Part shown: one piece after another, positions 27,809 through 36,353 of the stretch
Position numbering within the stretch: position 1 is the stretch's first letter
Layout of the letters: each line of letters opens with the position of its first letter
Origin: Mycolicibacterium lutetiense
GTDB taxonomy: Bacteria; Actinomycetota; Actinomycetes; Mycobacteriales; Mycobacteriaceae
NCBI RefSeq assembly: GCF_017876775.1
Contig: NZ_JAGIOP010000002.1
Span: forward strand, 1,364,001 to 1,428,000
Direction of reading: 5' to 3'
Length of the DNA: 64,000 nt
Notes under the pieces: generated by a model
What the model was told of the DNA's origin: nothing
The model's input: the letters and a program-made list of their open reading frames with translations, nothing else
The model's database searches: none
Position numbers and translations under genes: made by a program

Positions 27809-29977
27809 CTACAACATGCAGCTGACGCAGTTTTCCACTTCGGTGCCCTCCAAAGCCATCTGACGCAGTCGGATGTAGTACAGCGTCTTGATTCCCTTGC
27901 GCCAGGCGTAGATCTGCGCCTTGTTGACCTCACGGGTGTCGGCGGTGTCCTTGAAGAACAGCGTCAGGCTCAGCCCCTGGTCCACATGCTGGGTGGCCGC
28001 GGCGTAGGTGTCGATGATCTTCTCGTAGCCGATCTCATACGCATCCTGGTAGTACTCCAGGTTGTCGTTGGTCAGATACGGCGCCGGGTAGTAAGCGCGG
28101 CCGATCTTGCCTTCCTTGCGGATCTCGATCCTGCTTGCCACCGGGTGGATCGAGGACGTCGAGTGGTTGATGTAGGAGATCGACCCGGTCGGCGGGACGG
28201 CCTGCAGGTTCTGGTTGTAGATGCCGTGCTTCTGCACCGAATCCTTCAACTGCTTCCAGTCGTCCTGCGTCGGGATGTGGATCTCCGCGTCGGCGAAGAT
28301 CTGCCGAACCTTGTCGGTGGCCGGCTCCCACACCTGCTCGGTGTACTTGTCGAAGAACTCACCCGAGGCGTACTTGGAGTCCTCGAATCCGCCGAAGCGC
28401 GTACCACGTTCGATCGCAATGAGATTCGACGCCCGCAGGGCGTGGAACAGCACGGTGTAGAAGTAGATGTTGGTGAAGTCGATGCCCTCTTCGGAGCCGT
28501 AATGGATCCGCTCGCGGGCCAGATACCCGTGCAGGTTCATCTGCCCCAGGCCGATCGCATGCGAGCTGTTGTTGCCCTGTTCGATGGACGGCACCGACCA
28601 GATGTGGGTCTGATCGCTCACCGCGGTCAGCGCCCGGATCGACGTCTCGATGGTCTGCGCGAAATCCGGCGAGTCCATCGCCTTGGCGATGTTCAGCGAA
28701 CCGAGGTTGCACGAGATGTCCTTGCCCACTTTGGCGTAGGACAGGTCCTCGTTGAACAGCGACGGCGTGGAGACCTGCAGGATCTCCGAGCACAGGTTGG
28801 AGTGGGTGATCTTGCCGGCAATAGGATTGGCCCGGTTCACCGTGTCCTCGTACATGATGTACGGGTAGCCCGACTCGAACTGCAGCTCGGCCAGTGTCTG
28901 GAAGAACTCGCGCGCCTTGATCTTGGTCTTGCGGATCCGGCCGTCGTTGACCATCTCGTGGTACTTCTCGGTCACCGAGATGTCGGCGAACGGGACGCCG
29001 TAGACCTTCTCGACGTCGTACGGCGAGAAGAGGTACATGTCCTCGTTCTTCTTGGCCAGCTCGAAGGTGATGTCCGGGATCACCACGCCGAGGCTGAGCG
29101 TCTTGATCCGGATCTTCTCGTCGGCGTTCTCACGCTTGGTGTCGAGGAACCGGTAGATGTCGGGGTGGTGCGCGTGCAGGTATACCGCGCCGGCACCCTG
29201 GCGCGCGCCGAGCTGGTTGGCGTAGGAGAACGAGTCCTCCAGCAGCTTCATGATCGGGATGACGCCCGAGCTCTGGTTCTCGATGTTCTTGATCGGCGCG
29301 CCGTGCTCACGAATATTGGTCAGCAGCAAGGCAACTCCGCCACCGCGTTTGGACAGCTGCAGGGCCGAGTTGATCGAGCGGCCGATCGACTCCATGTTGT
29401 CCTCGATGCGCAGCAGGAAGCAGGACACCGGCTCGCCGCGCTGCTTCTTGCCCGAGTTGAGGAACGTGGGAGTGGCCGGCTGGAAGCGGCCGTCGATGAT
29501 CTCGTCGACGAGCTTCTCGGCCAGCACGGTGTCGCCGGCGGCCAGGGTCAGCGCCACCATCACGACACGGTCCTCGAAACGCTCCAGGTAGCGCTTCCCG
29601 TCAAAAGTCTTGAGGGTGTAGGAGGTGTAGTACTTGAACGCGCCCAGGAAGGTCGGGAACCGGAACTTCTTGGCGAAGGCCCGATCCAGCAGGGTCTTGA
29701 CGAAGTTACGGCTGTACTGGTCGAGCACCTCGCGCTCGTAGTACTCCTTCTCGATCAGGTAATCGAGCTTCTCGTCCTGACTGTGGAAGAACACCGTGTT
29801 CTGGTTGACGTGCTGCAGGAAGTACTCACGCGCGGCGAGCACATCCTTGTCGAACTGAATCTTGCCGTCGGCGTCGTACAGATTCAGCATCGCGTTGAGC
29901 GCGTGATAATCCGTTTCGCCCGGAAGTGCGTGGCCGGCAGTGGTTACAGGCTCTGCAGCTGTGACGGTTGGTGGCAC
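27809..29977 (-). CDS. nrdE: Class Ib ribonucleotide reductase alpha subunit
   Basis: This 722-residue protein is the catalytic subunit that reduces ribonucleoside diphosphates with NrdF and the NrdH redoxin. Visible family features are [20 protein letters not shown], the active-site region [16 protein letters not shown] and the C-terminal redox pair CVSC (ENCVSCML). The length fits mycobacterial NrdE (about 720). The GTG at 29977 is preceded by GGAAGGA and lies inside the 3' end of nrdI, a 34-base overlap, so it is translationally coupled. The longer upstream frame is shadow of nrdI. The radical subunit gene nrdF lies 15 kb away. Confidence 0.95.
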   Translation of the reverse strand: MPPTVTAAEPVTTAGHALPGETDYHALNAMLNLYDADGKIQFDKDVLAAREYFLQHVNQNTVFFHSQDEKLDYLIEKEYYEREVLDQYSRNFVKTLLDRAFAKKFRFPTFLGAFKYYTSYTLKTFDGKRYLERFEDRVVMVALTLAAGDTVLAEKLVDEIIDGRFQPATPTFLNSGKKQRGEPVSCFLLRIEDNMESIGRSINSALQLSKRGGGVALLLTNIREHGAPIKNIENQSSGVIPIMKLLEDSFSYANQLGARQGAGAVYLHAHHPDIYRFLDTKRENADEKIRIKTLSLGVVIPDITFELAKKNEDMYLFSPYDVEKVYGVPFADISVTEKYHEMVNDGRIRKTKIKAREFFQTLAELQFESGYPYIMYEDTVNRANPIAGKITHSNLCSEILQVSTPSLFNEDLSYAKVGKDISCNLGSLNIAKAMDSPDFAQTIETSIRALTAVSDQTHIWSVPSIEQGNNSSHAIGLGQMNLHGYLARERIHYGSEEGIDFTNIYFYTVLFHALRASNLIAIERGTRFGGFEDSKYASGEFFDKYTEQVWEPATDKVRQIFADAEIHIPTQDDWKQLKDSVQKHGIYNQNLQAVPPTGSISYINHSTSSIHPVASRIEIRKEGKIGRAYYPAPYLTNDNLEYYQDAYEIGYEKIIDTYAAATQHVDQGLSLTLFFKDTADTREVNKAQIYAWRKGIKTLYYIRLRQMALEGTEVENCVSCML

Positions 29978-30396
29978 GTCTGGTCCTTCCAAAAGTCTTT
30001 CAACCCCGCGCGGACGGCTTCGACATCGTCCGGGGTTCCCATGAGTTCGAAGCGATAGAGGTACGGCACAGCGCATTTGCGGGAGATCACGTTGCCCGCG
30101 TAGGCGAATTCCGTACCGAAGTTGTTGTTGCCCGCGGCGATGACGCCGCGGATCAACGACCGGTTGTGTTCATTGTTCAGAAAAGCGATGACCTGTTTGG
30201 GGACGTAGCCACCGTTGTTGATGTCGGGGGTGGCACGACCGCCGCCGTAGGTGGGAAGGATCAGAACGTAGGGTTCGTCCACCTCGATACGGCCGTGCAG
30301 CGGAATCCGGGTGACGCGGCCTTCTGGCCACTCCAGCTTCTGGACGAAGCGGTGGGTGTTCTCCGAGACACTGGAGAAGTAGACGAGGTGGCTCAT
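29944..30396 (-). CDS. nrdI: Flavodoxin-like NrdI
   Basis: This 150-residue FMN protein is NrdI, which supplies oxidant to assemble the dimanganese-tyrosyl radical of NrdF. It starts [18 protein letters not shown], the flavodoxin phosphate-binding loop of the family, and contains PTYGGG and [11 protein letters not shown], the NrdI flavin loops. It lies between nrdH and nrdE in the standard nrdHIE order and overlaps nrdE by 34 bases. The ATG at 30396 follows a GGAGAGGAGC-type ribosome site. Confidence 0.95.
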   Translation of the reverse strand: MSHLVYFSSVSENTHRFVQKLEWPEGRVTRIPLHGRIEVDEPYVLILPTYGGGRATPDINNGGYVPKQVIAFLNNEHNRSLIRGVIAAGNNNFGTEFAYAGNVISRKCAVPYLYRFELMGTPDDVEAVRAGLKDFWKDQTCHQPSQLQSL

Positions 30397-30434
30397 CGTG
30401 TCCGGCTCCTCTCCCGTGGTGGTGATGCCTTCCG

Positions 30435-30674
30435 TTACGCCGTCGCCGCAACCGTGCTGAGTGCCTTGATCCGGTCGGGGCGGAAACCCGACCAGTGCTC
30501 GTTGCCTGCCACCACAACCGGGGCCTGCAGGTAGCCGAGCGCCATGACGTAGTCACGGGCCTCGCTGTCGAGGGTGATGTCGACCTTCTCGAATGCGATG
30601 CCTTGCTTTTCCAACGCCTTGTAGGTGGCGTTGCACTGCACGCATGCGGGCTTGGTGTACACGGTGACGGTCAT
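30435..30674 (-). CDS. nrdH: Glutaredoxin-like NrdH redoxin
   Basis: This 79-residue redoxin reduces the NrdE disulfide, itself reduced by thioredoxin reductase. The active site is CVQC near residues 11-14 ([17 protein letters not shown]), and the C-terminus carries the NrdH signature [10 protein letters not shown]. The ATG at 30674 is chosen because the family starts here and a GAGGAGCC ribosome site lies upstream. It is the first gene of nrdHIE and is preceded by a candidate NrdR box. Confidence 0.95.
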   Translation of the reverse strand: MTVTVYTKPACVQCNATYKALEKQGIAFEKVDITLDSEARDYVMALGYLQAPVVVAGNEHWSGFRPDRIKALSTVAATA

Positions 30675-30886
30675 CTTCGGTACGGCTCCTCTTGCGGAAA
30701 GTGAAAAAACTAGACAGGTGACTGGCAACTAATCCGGGTCTTACGTTTCGCTTAAGTTCAGCGACCGTCGGGCCGTCAAAATTCCTGCCGGTCGAAGCCG
30801 CTCCCCGGCTGGCCGTGAAACCGACTCGGCCGGGTTCGCTACGCTCCGACTGACTCCCAAACTGTGGTGGCCTGTCGGTCTCACAG

Positions 30887-30902
30887 ACACTACACCTAGT
30901 GG
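30887..30902. promoter_or_regulatory. Candidate NrdR box of nrdHIE
   Basis: ACACTACACCTAGTGG is a near-perfect inverted repeat (CACTA-CACC-TAGTG) about 210 bases upstream of nrdH. It resembles NrdR boxes, which repress class Ib reductase genes when nucleotide levels are high. A similar half-site sequence occurs upstream of nrdF (12819). NrdR boxes normally come in pairs, and I could not assign the second confidently. Confidence 0.45.
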
Positions 30903-31093
30903 CCGACAGTTCGAAGTCATACAACATGTTCTGAATAACATTTCTGGAATTCCCAGGTCGTAAGCTTGCCAGCAACCACGCTCGCGGCGTGTCGCGCCCG
31001 ACTTGACAGACCGTGTCGCGCCGCACGCCTAGATGTACCACCAGCCACCGACAAGTCCGGCCGCCGCTTCGCGCGAGACCCCCCAATAGCAAA

Positions 31094-31128
31094 GCCGCCG
31101 GCCGGGTCGGAACGACCCAGCCGGCGGC
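31094..31128. terminator. Terminator hairpin after FMN reductase gene
   Basis: GCCGCCGGCCGGGTCG and CGACCCAGCCGGCGGC form a 16-bp stem with one mismatch and a 3-base loop. It lies 50 bases downstream of the stop at 31178 on the minus strand. No U tract follows, as is common in mycobacteria. Confidence 0.6.
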
Positions 31129-31177
31129 AAGATTTTGCCGGAAAGCGGCGCAAACGGCAAAACGCGAAGACGACCCC

Positions 31178-31720
31178 TCAGCCGGCCTCGACTGTGAGCT
31201 TGCCCACAATGTCACGCAGCGCCTCGGCCACCTCGGCGTTCTCCCTCGGGTGCTTGCCGTCGAGCGTCGTGGACGGCACCGACAGCTTCAGGTCTTCGAC
31301 CACGCGTGGCCCCGCGATGCCGAAGGACTTCCGTGTCTCGTCGTGCGCCCACACTCCGCCGTACTGTCCGAGCGCCGCCCCGACGACCGCCAGCGGCTTG
31401 TCCTTGAGCGCGCCGTTGCCGAACGGCCGCGACAGCCAATCGATGGCGTTCTTCAACACACCGGGGATGCTGCCGTTGTATTCGGGGGTGACGACGAGCG
31501 CGGCGTCGGCCTCGCCGGCCGCCGCCCGCAGGGCGACCACGGACTCGGCCACCTCGGCGGTGTCGATGTCCTCGTTATAGAAGGGCAGTTCCCCCAGCCG
31601 ATCGAAGATGCGCAGTTCCACTCCGTCGGGCGCCTGCTCCACTGCCAGTTCGGCGATCTGTCGGTTGATCGACGCCGCCCGCAAGCTCCCTACCAACACC
31701 AGCACCTTGGTATCGGCCAT
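31178..31720 (-). CDS. NADPH-dependent FMN reductase
   Basis: This 180-residue flavoprotein of the NADPH-dependent FMN reductase family has the flavin phosphate loop VLVGSLRAASINRQIA near the N-terminus and VVTPEYNGSIPGVLKNAIDWLSRP, the family signature, near residue 80. It corresponds in position to Rv3054c next to nrdHIE. It could provide reduced flavin to NrdI, although this is not shown. The ATG at 31720 has AAAGGAG upstream; the longer frame overlaps the TetR gene. It is divergent from the TetR gene at 31810, and a palindrome between them is a likely operator. Confidence 0.9.
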   Translation of the reverse strand: MADTKVLVLVGSLRAASINRQIAELAVEQAPDGVELRIFDRLGELPFYNEDIDTAEVAESVVALRAAAGEADAALVVTPEYNGSIPGVLKNAIDWLSRPFGNGALKDKPLAVVGAALGQYGGVWAHDETRKSFGIAGPRVVEDLKLSVPSTTLDGKHPRENAEVAEALRDIVGKLTVEAG

Positions 31721-31766
31721 GTTCACACTCCTTTGTTCGACTCGCCCGATTCTCGCAACAGTCAAC

Positions 31767-31780
31767 CGGACTATGGTCCG
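31767..31780. promoter_or_regulatory. Probable TetR operator
   Basis: CGGACTATGGTCCG, with perfect CGGAC/GTCCG arms, lies in the 89-bp gap between the divergent FMN reductase and TetR genes, around position -36 of the TetR promoter. It would suit autoregulation and control of the reductase. Confidence 0.55.
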
Positions 31781-31797
31781 AATAATTCCACCTGAGT

Positions 31798-31809
31798 TAA
31801 AGTGCAGTT
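31798..31809 (+). promoter_or_regulatory. Leaderless -10 element of TetR gene
   Basis: TAAAGT at 31798-31803 is followed by six bases and the GTG start at 31810, the leaderless pattern seen at three other genes in this window. Confidence 0.5.
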
Positions 31810-32427
31810 GTGGCAGCCTCCGACCGCCCGCCCCGGCTCGCGGGCATCGACGCGGCGCCACAAGAACGCGGCCCAGGCCGTGTTGATGCCGCCCGGAACC
31901 GCGCCCTGATCCTCGACGCTGCACGTCGGCTCGTCGCCGAACGCGGCCCCGACGCGGTCAGCACCGACGACATCGCGGTTGCGGCCGGCGTCGGCAAGGG
32001 AACCTTGTTCCGACGATTCGGTAGCCGTGCCGGACTGATGATGGTGCTGCTCGACGAGGACGAGACCGCCGAGCAGAACGCCTTCATGTTCGGTCCGCCC
32101 CCGCTGGGGCCCGGGGCGCCTCCGCTGGAACGGCTGCTGGCCTACGGCGCCGACCGACTCCGGTTCGTGCACTGCCATCAGGCGCTGCTGTCCGATGCCA
32201 TCCGGGATCCCGCGCTGCGCTACACCGGCCCGTTCACCCTGCACCGCACCCACGTCCGGATGCTGCTCGAAACCGCCCGCACCACCGGCGATCTCGACGC
32301 GCAGGCCGATGCCCTGATCGCGCTACTCGACCCCGACTACGTCGCGCACCAACTATCCCTCGGCCGACGCCTCGACGACCTGGCCACCGCATGGCAGGAC
32401 ACCGCACGCAAGTTGTGCGGCCACTGA
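31810..32427 (+). CDS. TetR-family regulator
   Basis: This 205-residue TetR-type protein has its helix-turn-helix around residues 35-75 (VSTDDIAVAAGVGKGTLFRRFGS). It corresponds in position to Rv3055 between the FMN reductase gene and dinB2. It probably represses the divergent reductase gene through the palindrome at 31767. dinB2 starts four bases after its stop, so the polymerase may be expressed from the same promoter, which would link polymerase expression to the ligand of this regulator. Confidence 0.85.
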   Translation: MAASDRPPRLAGIDAAPQERGPGRVDAARNRALILDAARRLVAERGPDAVSTDDIAVAAGVGKGTLFRRFGSRAGLMMVLLDEDETAEQNAFMFGPPPLGPGAPPLERLLAYGADRLRFVHCHQALLSDAIRDPALRYTGPFTLHRTHVRMLLETARTTGDLDAQADALIALLDPDYVAHQLSLGRRLDDLATAWQDTARKLCGH

Positions 32428-32431
32428 CACC

Positions 32432-33508
32432 ATGACCGCCTGGGTGCTGCATGTCGATCTGGACCAGTTCCTGGCCTCGGTCGAGTTGCGGCGCCACCCT
32501 GAACTGCAGGGCCTGCCGGTCATCGTCGGCGGCAGCGGTGACCCAGGCGAACCCCGCAAGGTGGTCACCTGCGCGTCGTACGAGGCGCGCGGGTTCGGGG
32601 TGCACGCCGGGATGCCGCTGCGCACGGCCGCACGCAAATGCCCCGACGCCACGTTCCTGCCGTCGGACCCGGACGCCTACGACGAGGCTTCCGAACAGGT
32701 GATGAGCCTGCTGCGCGATCTCGGCCACCCATTGGAGGTCTGGGGCTGGGACGAGGCCTATCTGGGCGCTGACGTTGAAGACCCCGTCGAACTGGCCGAA
32801 CGCATCCGCACCGTCATCACCGCCGAGACCGGGTTGTCCTGCTCGGTGGGCATCAGCGACAACAAGCAGCGCGCCAAGGTCGCGACCGGGCTGGCCAAAC
32901 CCGCCGGCGTCTACCTGCTCACCGAGGCAAACTGGATGTCGGTGATGGGTGACCGTCCAACCGATGCGCTGTGGGGCGTCGGACCCAAGACCACCAAAAA
33001 GCTTGCCACGCTGGGGATCACCACGGTTGCCGATCTCGCCGCGACCGACGCCACGGCGCTCACCTCGGCCTTCGGGCCGACGACCGGGCTGTGGATCCTG
33101 TTGCTGGCCAAGGGCGGCGGCGACAGCGAGGTCAGTTCTGAACCCTGGATTCCACGGTCACGCAGTCACGTCGTCACCTTCGCCCGGGATCTCACCGACC
33201 GCAGCGAGATGGACGACGCGATCCGCGAACTGACCGGACGGACCCTCGACGAGGTGGTCGAACAGGGGCGCATCGTCACCCGGGTGGCGGTCACGGTGCG
33301 CACCGCCACGTTCTACACCCGCACCAAGATCCGCAAGCTGAGTTCGCCGAGCACCGACGCGGATGTCATTACCGAGACGGCGCTGGCCGTGTTCGCTCAG
33401 TTCGAGCTGGAGCGGCCCATCCGACTGCTGGGTGTTCGGCTCGAACTGTCGATGGACGGGAACACATCCGACCGTGCGGGTGCCCCAATTGTCACCGCCG
33501 ACCAATAA
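32432..33508 (+). CDS. dinB: Y-family DNA polymerase IV, DinB2 type
   Basis: This 358-residue Y-family translesion polymerase matches mycobacterial DinB2 (Rv3056, dinP). The catalytic acidic residues are in HVDLDQFLASVE (Asp9 region) and WGWDEAYLGAD. The position that acts as sugar steric gate is Leu14, directly after Phe13. Mycobacterial DinB2 is known to have Leu here and to incorporate ribonucleotides readily. No C-terminal beta-clamp motif (QLsLF-like) is apparent, also as in DinB2. It lies four bases after the TetR gene and 10 before an ATPase gene, so all three may be one transcript. No SOS box was recognised upstream. Confidence 0.92.
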   Translation: MTAWVLHVDLDQFLASVELRRHPELQGLPVIVGGSGDPGEPRKVVTCASYEARGFGVHAGMPLRTAARKCPDATFLPSDPDAYDEASEQVMSLLRDLGHPLEVWGWDEAYLGADVEDPVELAERIRTVITAETGLSCSVGISDNKQRAKVATGLAKPAGVYLLTEANWMSVMGDRPTDALWGVGPKTTKKLATLGITTVADLAATDATALTSAFGPTTGLWILLLAKGGGDSEVSSEPWIPRSRSHVVTFARDLTDRSEMDDAIRELTGRTLDEVVEQGRIVTRVAVTVRTATFYTRTKIRKLSSPSTDADVITETALAVFAQFELERPIRLLGVRLELSMDGNTSDRAGAPIVTADQ

Positions 33509-33518
33509 CCTCGACCTC

Positions 33519-34697
33519 ATGCTGCAGACCATTGCGATCCGGGGTTACCGCTCGCTACGGGAGGTGATCCTGCCACTGGCCGAACTCACGGTGGTCACCG
33601 GCGCCAACGGCTCCGGCAAGTCGTCGATCTACCGGGCCCTGCGACTGCTGGCGGACTGCGGGCGCGGCCGGGTGATCGGCTCGCTGGCCCGTGAGGGCGG
33701 TCTGCAGTCCGCCCTGTGGGCCGGCCCCGAACAGCCCGCCGAGCACACCCAGGGCACCATCCGGACCCGCCCGGTGTCCCTCGAACTCGGCTTCGCCGCA
33801 GATGATTTCGGCTACCTGGTCGATCTGGGCCTGCCGCAGATGGCCGGGTCCGGAGGTGAACCGTCGGCATTCACCCATGACCCCGAGATCAAACGGGAGG
33901 TGGTGTTCGCCGGACCGGTGTTGCGCCCGGCGTCGACGCTGGTGCGTCGCACCCGCGAATACGCCGAGGTCGCCGCACAATCCGGCCGGGGTTTCGACGA
34001 GGTGACCCGTTCGCTGCCCTCCTACCGCAGCGTGCTCGCCGAGTACGCCCACCCGGACGCGCTTCCGGAACTCTCCGCGGTCTCCGACCGGCTACGCGAC
34101 TGGCGGTTCTACGACGGGTTCCGGGTCGACGCCGGTGCACCGGCCCGCCAACCCCATGTCGGAACCCGTACCCCGGTGCTCTCCGATGACGGCTCCGATC
34201 TGGCTGCGGCAGTGCAGACGGTCATCGAAACGACCTTCGACGATCTCGCCCGCGCCGTGGCCGACGCTTTCGACGGGGCCACGATCTCGGTGGCGGTCAA
34301 CGACGGACTGTTCGATCTGCAACTACATCAGCGCGGCATGCTACGGCCGTTACGCGCCACCGAATTATCTGATGGCACACTGCGTTTCCTACTCTGGGCG
34401 ACGGCGCTGGCCAGTCCGCGTCCGCCGTCGCTCATGGTGCTCAACGAGCCGGAGACCTCGTTGCACCCCGATCTGGTCCGACCGCTGGCCACCCTGATCC
34501 GCACGGCCGCCAAGCGGTCCCAGGTGCTGGTGGTGACGCATTCGCGCGCGCTACTGGACCTCCTGGAGACCAGCCCGGCGGCCGACGAGCAGCGGGACAC
34601 CGCGATCGAGGTGGAGCTCTACAAGCAATGGGGCGAGACGAAGGTGGAGGGCTTCGGCATGCTCAACACTCCCTCGTGGGACTGGGGAAAGCGTTAG
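33519..34697 (+). CDS. OLD/RecF-like AAA ATPase
   Basis: This 392-residue ATPase has an N-terminal SMC/RecF-type Walker A (VVTGANGSGKSS near residue 28) and a C-terminal signature and Walker B region (TELSDGTLRFLLWATAL, then LMVLNEPETSLHPDL), followed by VLVVTHSRALLDLLE. This half-ABC layout is that of OLD-family or AAA_21 proteins. No nuclease (TOPRIM) domain follows. Such proteins occur in DNA repair and in defence systems. It directly follows dinB2 with a 10-base gap, so a DNA-damage role is attractive but unproven. The ATG at 33519 is where homology begins. Its stop overlaps that of the convergent SDR gene. Confidence 0.85.
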   Translation: MLQTIAIRGYRSLREVILPLAELTVVTGANGSGKSSIYRALRLLADCGRGRVIGSLAREGGLQSALWAGPEQPAEHTQGTIRTRPVSLELGFAADDFGYLVDLGLPQMAGSGGEPSAFTHDPEIKREVVFAGPVLRPASTLVRRTREYAEVAAQSGRGFDEVTRSLPSYRSVLAEYAHPDALPELSAVSDRLRDWRFYDGFRVDAGAPARQPHVGTRTPVLSDDGSDLAAAVQTVIETTFDDLARAVADAFDGATISVAVNDGLFDLQLHQRGMLRPLRATELSDGTLRFLLWATALASPRPPSLMVLNEPETSLHPDLVRPLATLIRTAAKRSQVLVVTHSRALLDLLETSPAADEQRDTAIEVELYKQWGETKVEGFGMLNTPSWDWGKR

Positions 34698-35557
34698 CGC
34701 TGCACGGTTTTCGGCCGCAACGCCCGGCTGAACAGCACGTTGACCTGGCGCATCGCGACGCTGTAGGGCCACCATGCGACCCGCTTGAATGCATACAGGG
34801 CGCGGATGTCGACCGACGTGTAGATCAGGAACCGGTTGCGCCTCATCCCGGCCAGGATCTTGTCGGCGGCCTTCTCCGGCGAGATGGCGTGACCGGCGAA
34901 TCGGTCCACCCACTTCTGCACGTTGGGATCATCGCGGTCGACGCCGGCGATCTGAACGGTCTGCACCAGACCGGTTTTCACCGCGCCGGGCACGACTACC
35001 GATACCCCGATGCGGTGCCGCGCCAGGTCGAAGCGCAGCACTTCGCTCAGTCCGCGCAGTCCGTACTTGCTGGCGCTGTAGGCACTGTGCCAGGGCAGTG
35101 CCACGATGCCTGCGGCCGAGGACACGTTCACCAGATGTCCGCCGCGGCGGGCCTGCACCATCGGCGGCATGAAGGTCTCGATCACGTGGATCGGACCCAT
35201 CAGGTTGACGTCGATCATCGAGCGCCAGTGCTGATGGGTCAATTGGTCGACGGTCCCCCAGGCCGATACGCCGGCGATGTTCATCACCACATCCATCGAC
35301 GTATGTGCGGCGTGGATGTCGGCGCCGAAGGCGGCCACCTGGTCGTAGTCGGAGATGTCCAGTGCCCGGTGCGCGGGCACCTCGGCGCCGAGCGCCTTGG
35401 CATCGGCGACGGTCTGAATCAGCCCCGCTTCGTCACGGTCGGTCAGGTACAGCTCAGCTCCCTGCGCTGCCAGCGCGAGGGCGGTGGCCCGGCCGATGCC
35501 ACTGGCCGCACCCGTGACGAAACAGCGTTTCCCCCGAAAATCGCTCCGCTGCGGCAT
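34694..35557 (-). CDS. Short-chain dehydrogenase/reductase
   Basis: This 287-residue classical SDR has the cofactor motif TGAASGIGRA near residue 15, the NIAG motif (NNAG variant), a catalytic Ser in NVSSAAG and YSASK. It corresponds to Rv3057c, beside a TetR gene and cyp136. The extended C-terminus (about 40 residues, basic with aromatic residues WWPYSVAMRQ) may associate with membranes. The substrate is unknown; lipid alcohols or ketones are plausible. It lies nine bases downstream of the TetR gene on the same strand, so it is probably in its operon. Confidence 0.88.
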   Translation of the reverse strand: MPQRSDFRGKRCFVTGAASGIGRATALALAAQGAELYLTDRDEAGLIQTVADAKALGAEVPAHRALDISDYDQVAAFGADIHAAHTSMDVVMNIAGVSAWGTVDQLTHQHWRSMIDVNLMGPIHVIETFMPPMVQARRGGHLVNVSSAAGIVALPWHSAYSASKYGLRGLSEVLRFDLARHRIGVSVVVPGAVKTGLVQTVQIAGVDRDDPNVQKWVDRFAGHAISPEKAADKILAGMRRNRFLIYTSVDIRALYAFKRVAWWPYSVAMRQVNVLFSRALRPKTVQR

Positions 35558-35566
35558 GGCGGTACC

Positions 35567-36226
35567 TTACCGTACCGTGGGTGATCCACCCCACAGGGCG
35601 TTGAGCCACAGTCGCTCCACCACGTCGAGGGCACGTGCCGGATCGGGGCCGCGACCGACGAAAGCCGAATCGTGCGACAGCGTCATCGCCGTCGTCGCCA
35701 CGAGGGTGCGCACCAGCGCGGGAAGGTCGTCGGAGATCGGCTGCGCGCCCCCGTCCTGCTCGACGAGGCCGACGATCTGGCCGATCACGGCGTCCTCGTA
35801 ATCGTTCATCAGCTCCCGGATCTGTCCATCGGTGTTCTGCGCGACGGTGCAGGCCGACATGATCGGGTCGTTGGTGGCGAAGACGGTTGCCGCACTGCCG
35901 ACCATCCGCTTGGAGAAGGCCGCGGGGGTCTCACCGACGTCTCGGGGCGCATAGTTGTGCGTCAGGGTGGCGAGTTGTTCCATCGCCTCGGCCACGATCA
36001 CCGCCAGCACCGCGTACTTCGAGTCGAAGTAGAAGTAGAAGCCCGACCGCGCCACCCCGGCACGTTCGCTGATGGTGCTCACCGACAAATCGGCGAACGA
36101 CTGCTCCTCGAGGAGTTCCCGCACAGCCGTCACGATGGCCTCCCGTTGCCGGTCACCCCGGCTGCGACGGGCCTGCGGACGCCCAGTGGAGCCGTTGCCG
36201 CCACCCGGTATCGATTCGGCTGTCAT
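35567..36226 (-). CDS. TetR-family regulator of the CYP136 locus
   Basis: This 219-residue TetR-type regulator has its helix-turn-helix around residues 45-90 (LSVSTISERAGVARSGFYFYFDSK). It corresponds to Rv3058c and is divergent from the CYP136-like gene, with a clear palindrome (36265) between them. It probably represses both the P450 gene and its own operon with the SDR. The ATG at 36226 is preferred because the frame upstream is shadow covering the operator. Confidence 0.88.
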   Translation of the reverse strand: MTAESIPGGGNGSTGRPQARRSRGDRQREAIVTAVRELLEEQSFADLSVSTISERAGVARSGFYFYFDSKYAVLAVIVAEAMEQLATLTHNYAPRDVGETPAAFSKRMVGSAATVFATNDPIMSACTVAQNTDGQIRELMNDYEDAVIGQIVGLVEQDGGAQPISDDLPALVRTLVATTAMTLSHDSAFVGRGPDPARALDVVERLWLNALWGGSPTVR

Positions 36227-36264
36227 GGCATAAGACCTTTGCACTCGCGACGCGCCAGACAAAA

Positions 36265-36280
36265 CTTGACATGCGTCAAG
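36265..36280. promoter_or_regulatory. Probable TetR operator, CYP136 locus
   Basis: CTTGACATGCGTCAAG has perfect 6-bp arms around a 4-base centre, and is flanked by a further pair GCCAGAC and GTCTGGC. It lies in the divergent TetR/CYP136 gap, 39 bases from the TetR start. It is the obvious operator candidate for the adjacent repressor. Confidence 0.6.
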
Positions 36281-36353
36281 TCTGGCAGTCAGGATGGCCC
36301 CAAGTGGTGACACCGACCACACTTCGTCAGTTTTCGTACGGTCAGGAGCGGCC

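Larger units (their letters stand above)
30675..31177. other. Gene-free interval upstream of nrdH
   Basis: This 503-bp stretch contains no credible gene. The nrdH-proximal part (30675-30960) is the nrdHIE control region, with relatively A+T-rich tracts and an NrdR-like inverted repeat at 30887. The distal part holds a strong hairpin (31094) that probably terminates the FMN reductase transcript. Open frames crossing it are GC-rich shadows. Confidence 0.6.

Noticed and set aside
27740..30058. Long open frame on the strand opposite nrdE (772 codons)
   Set aside because: It mirrors nrdE codon bias, has a repetitive Val/Gly/Arg-rich product and no family signature. It is a GC-driven shadow.
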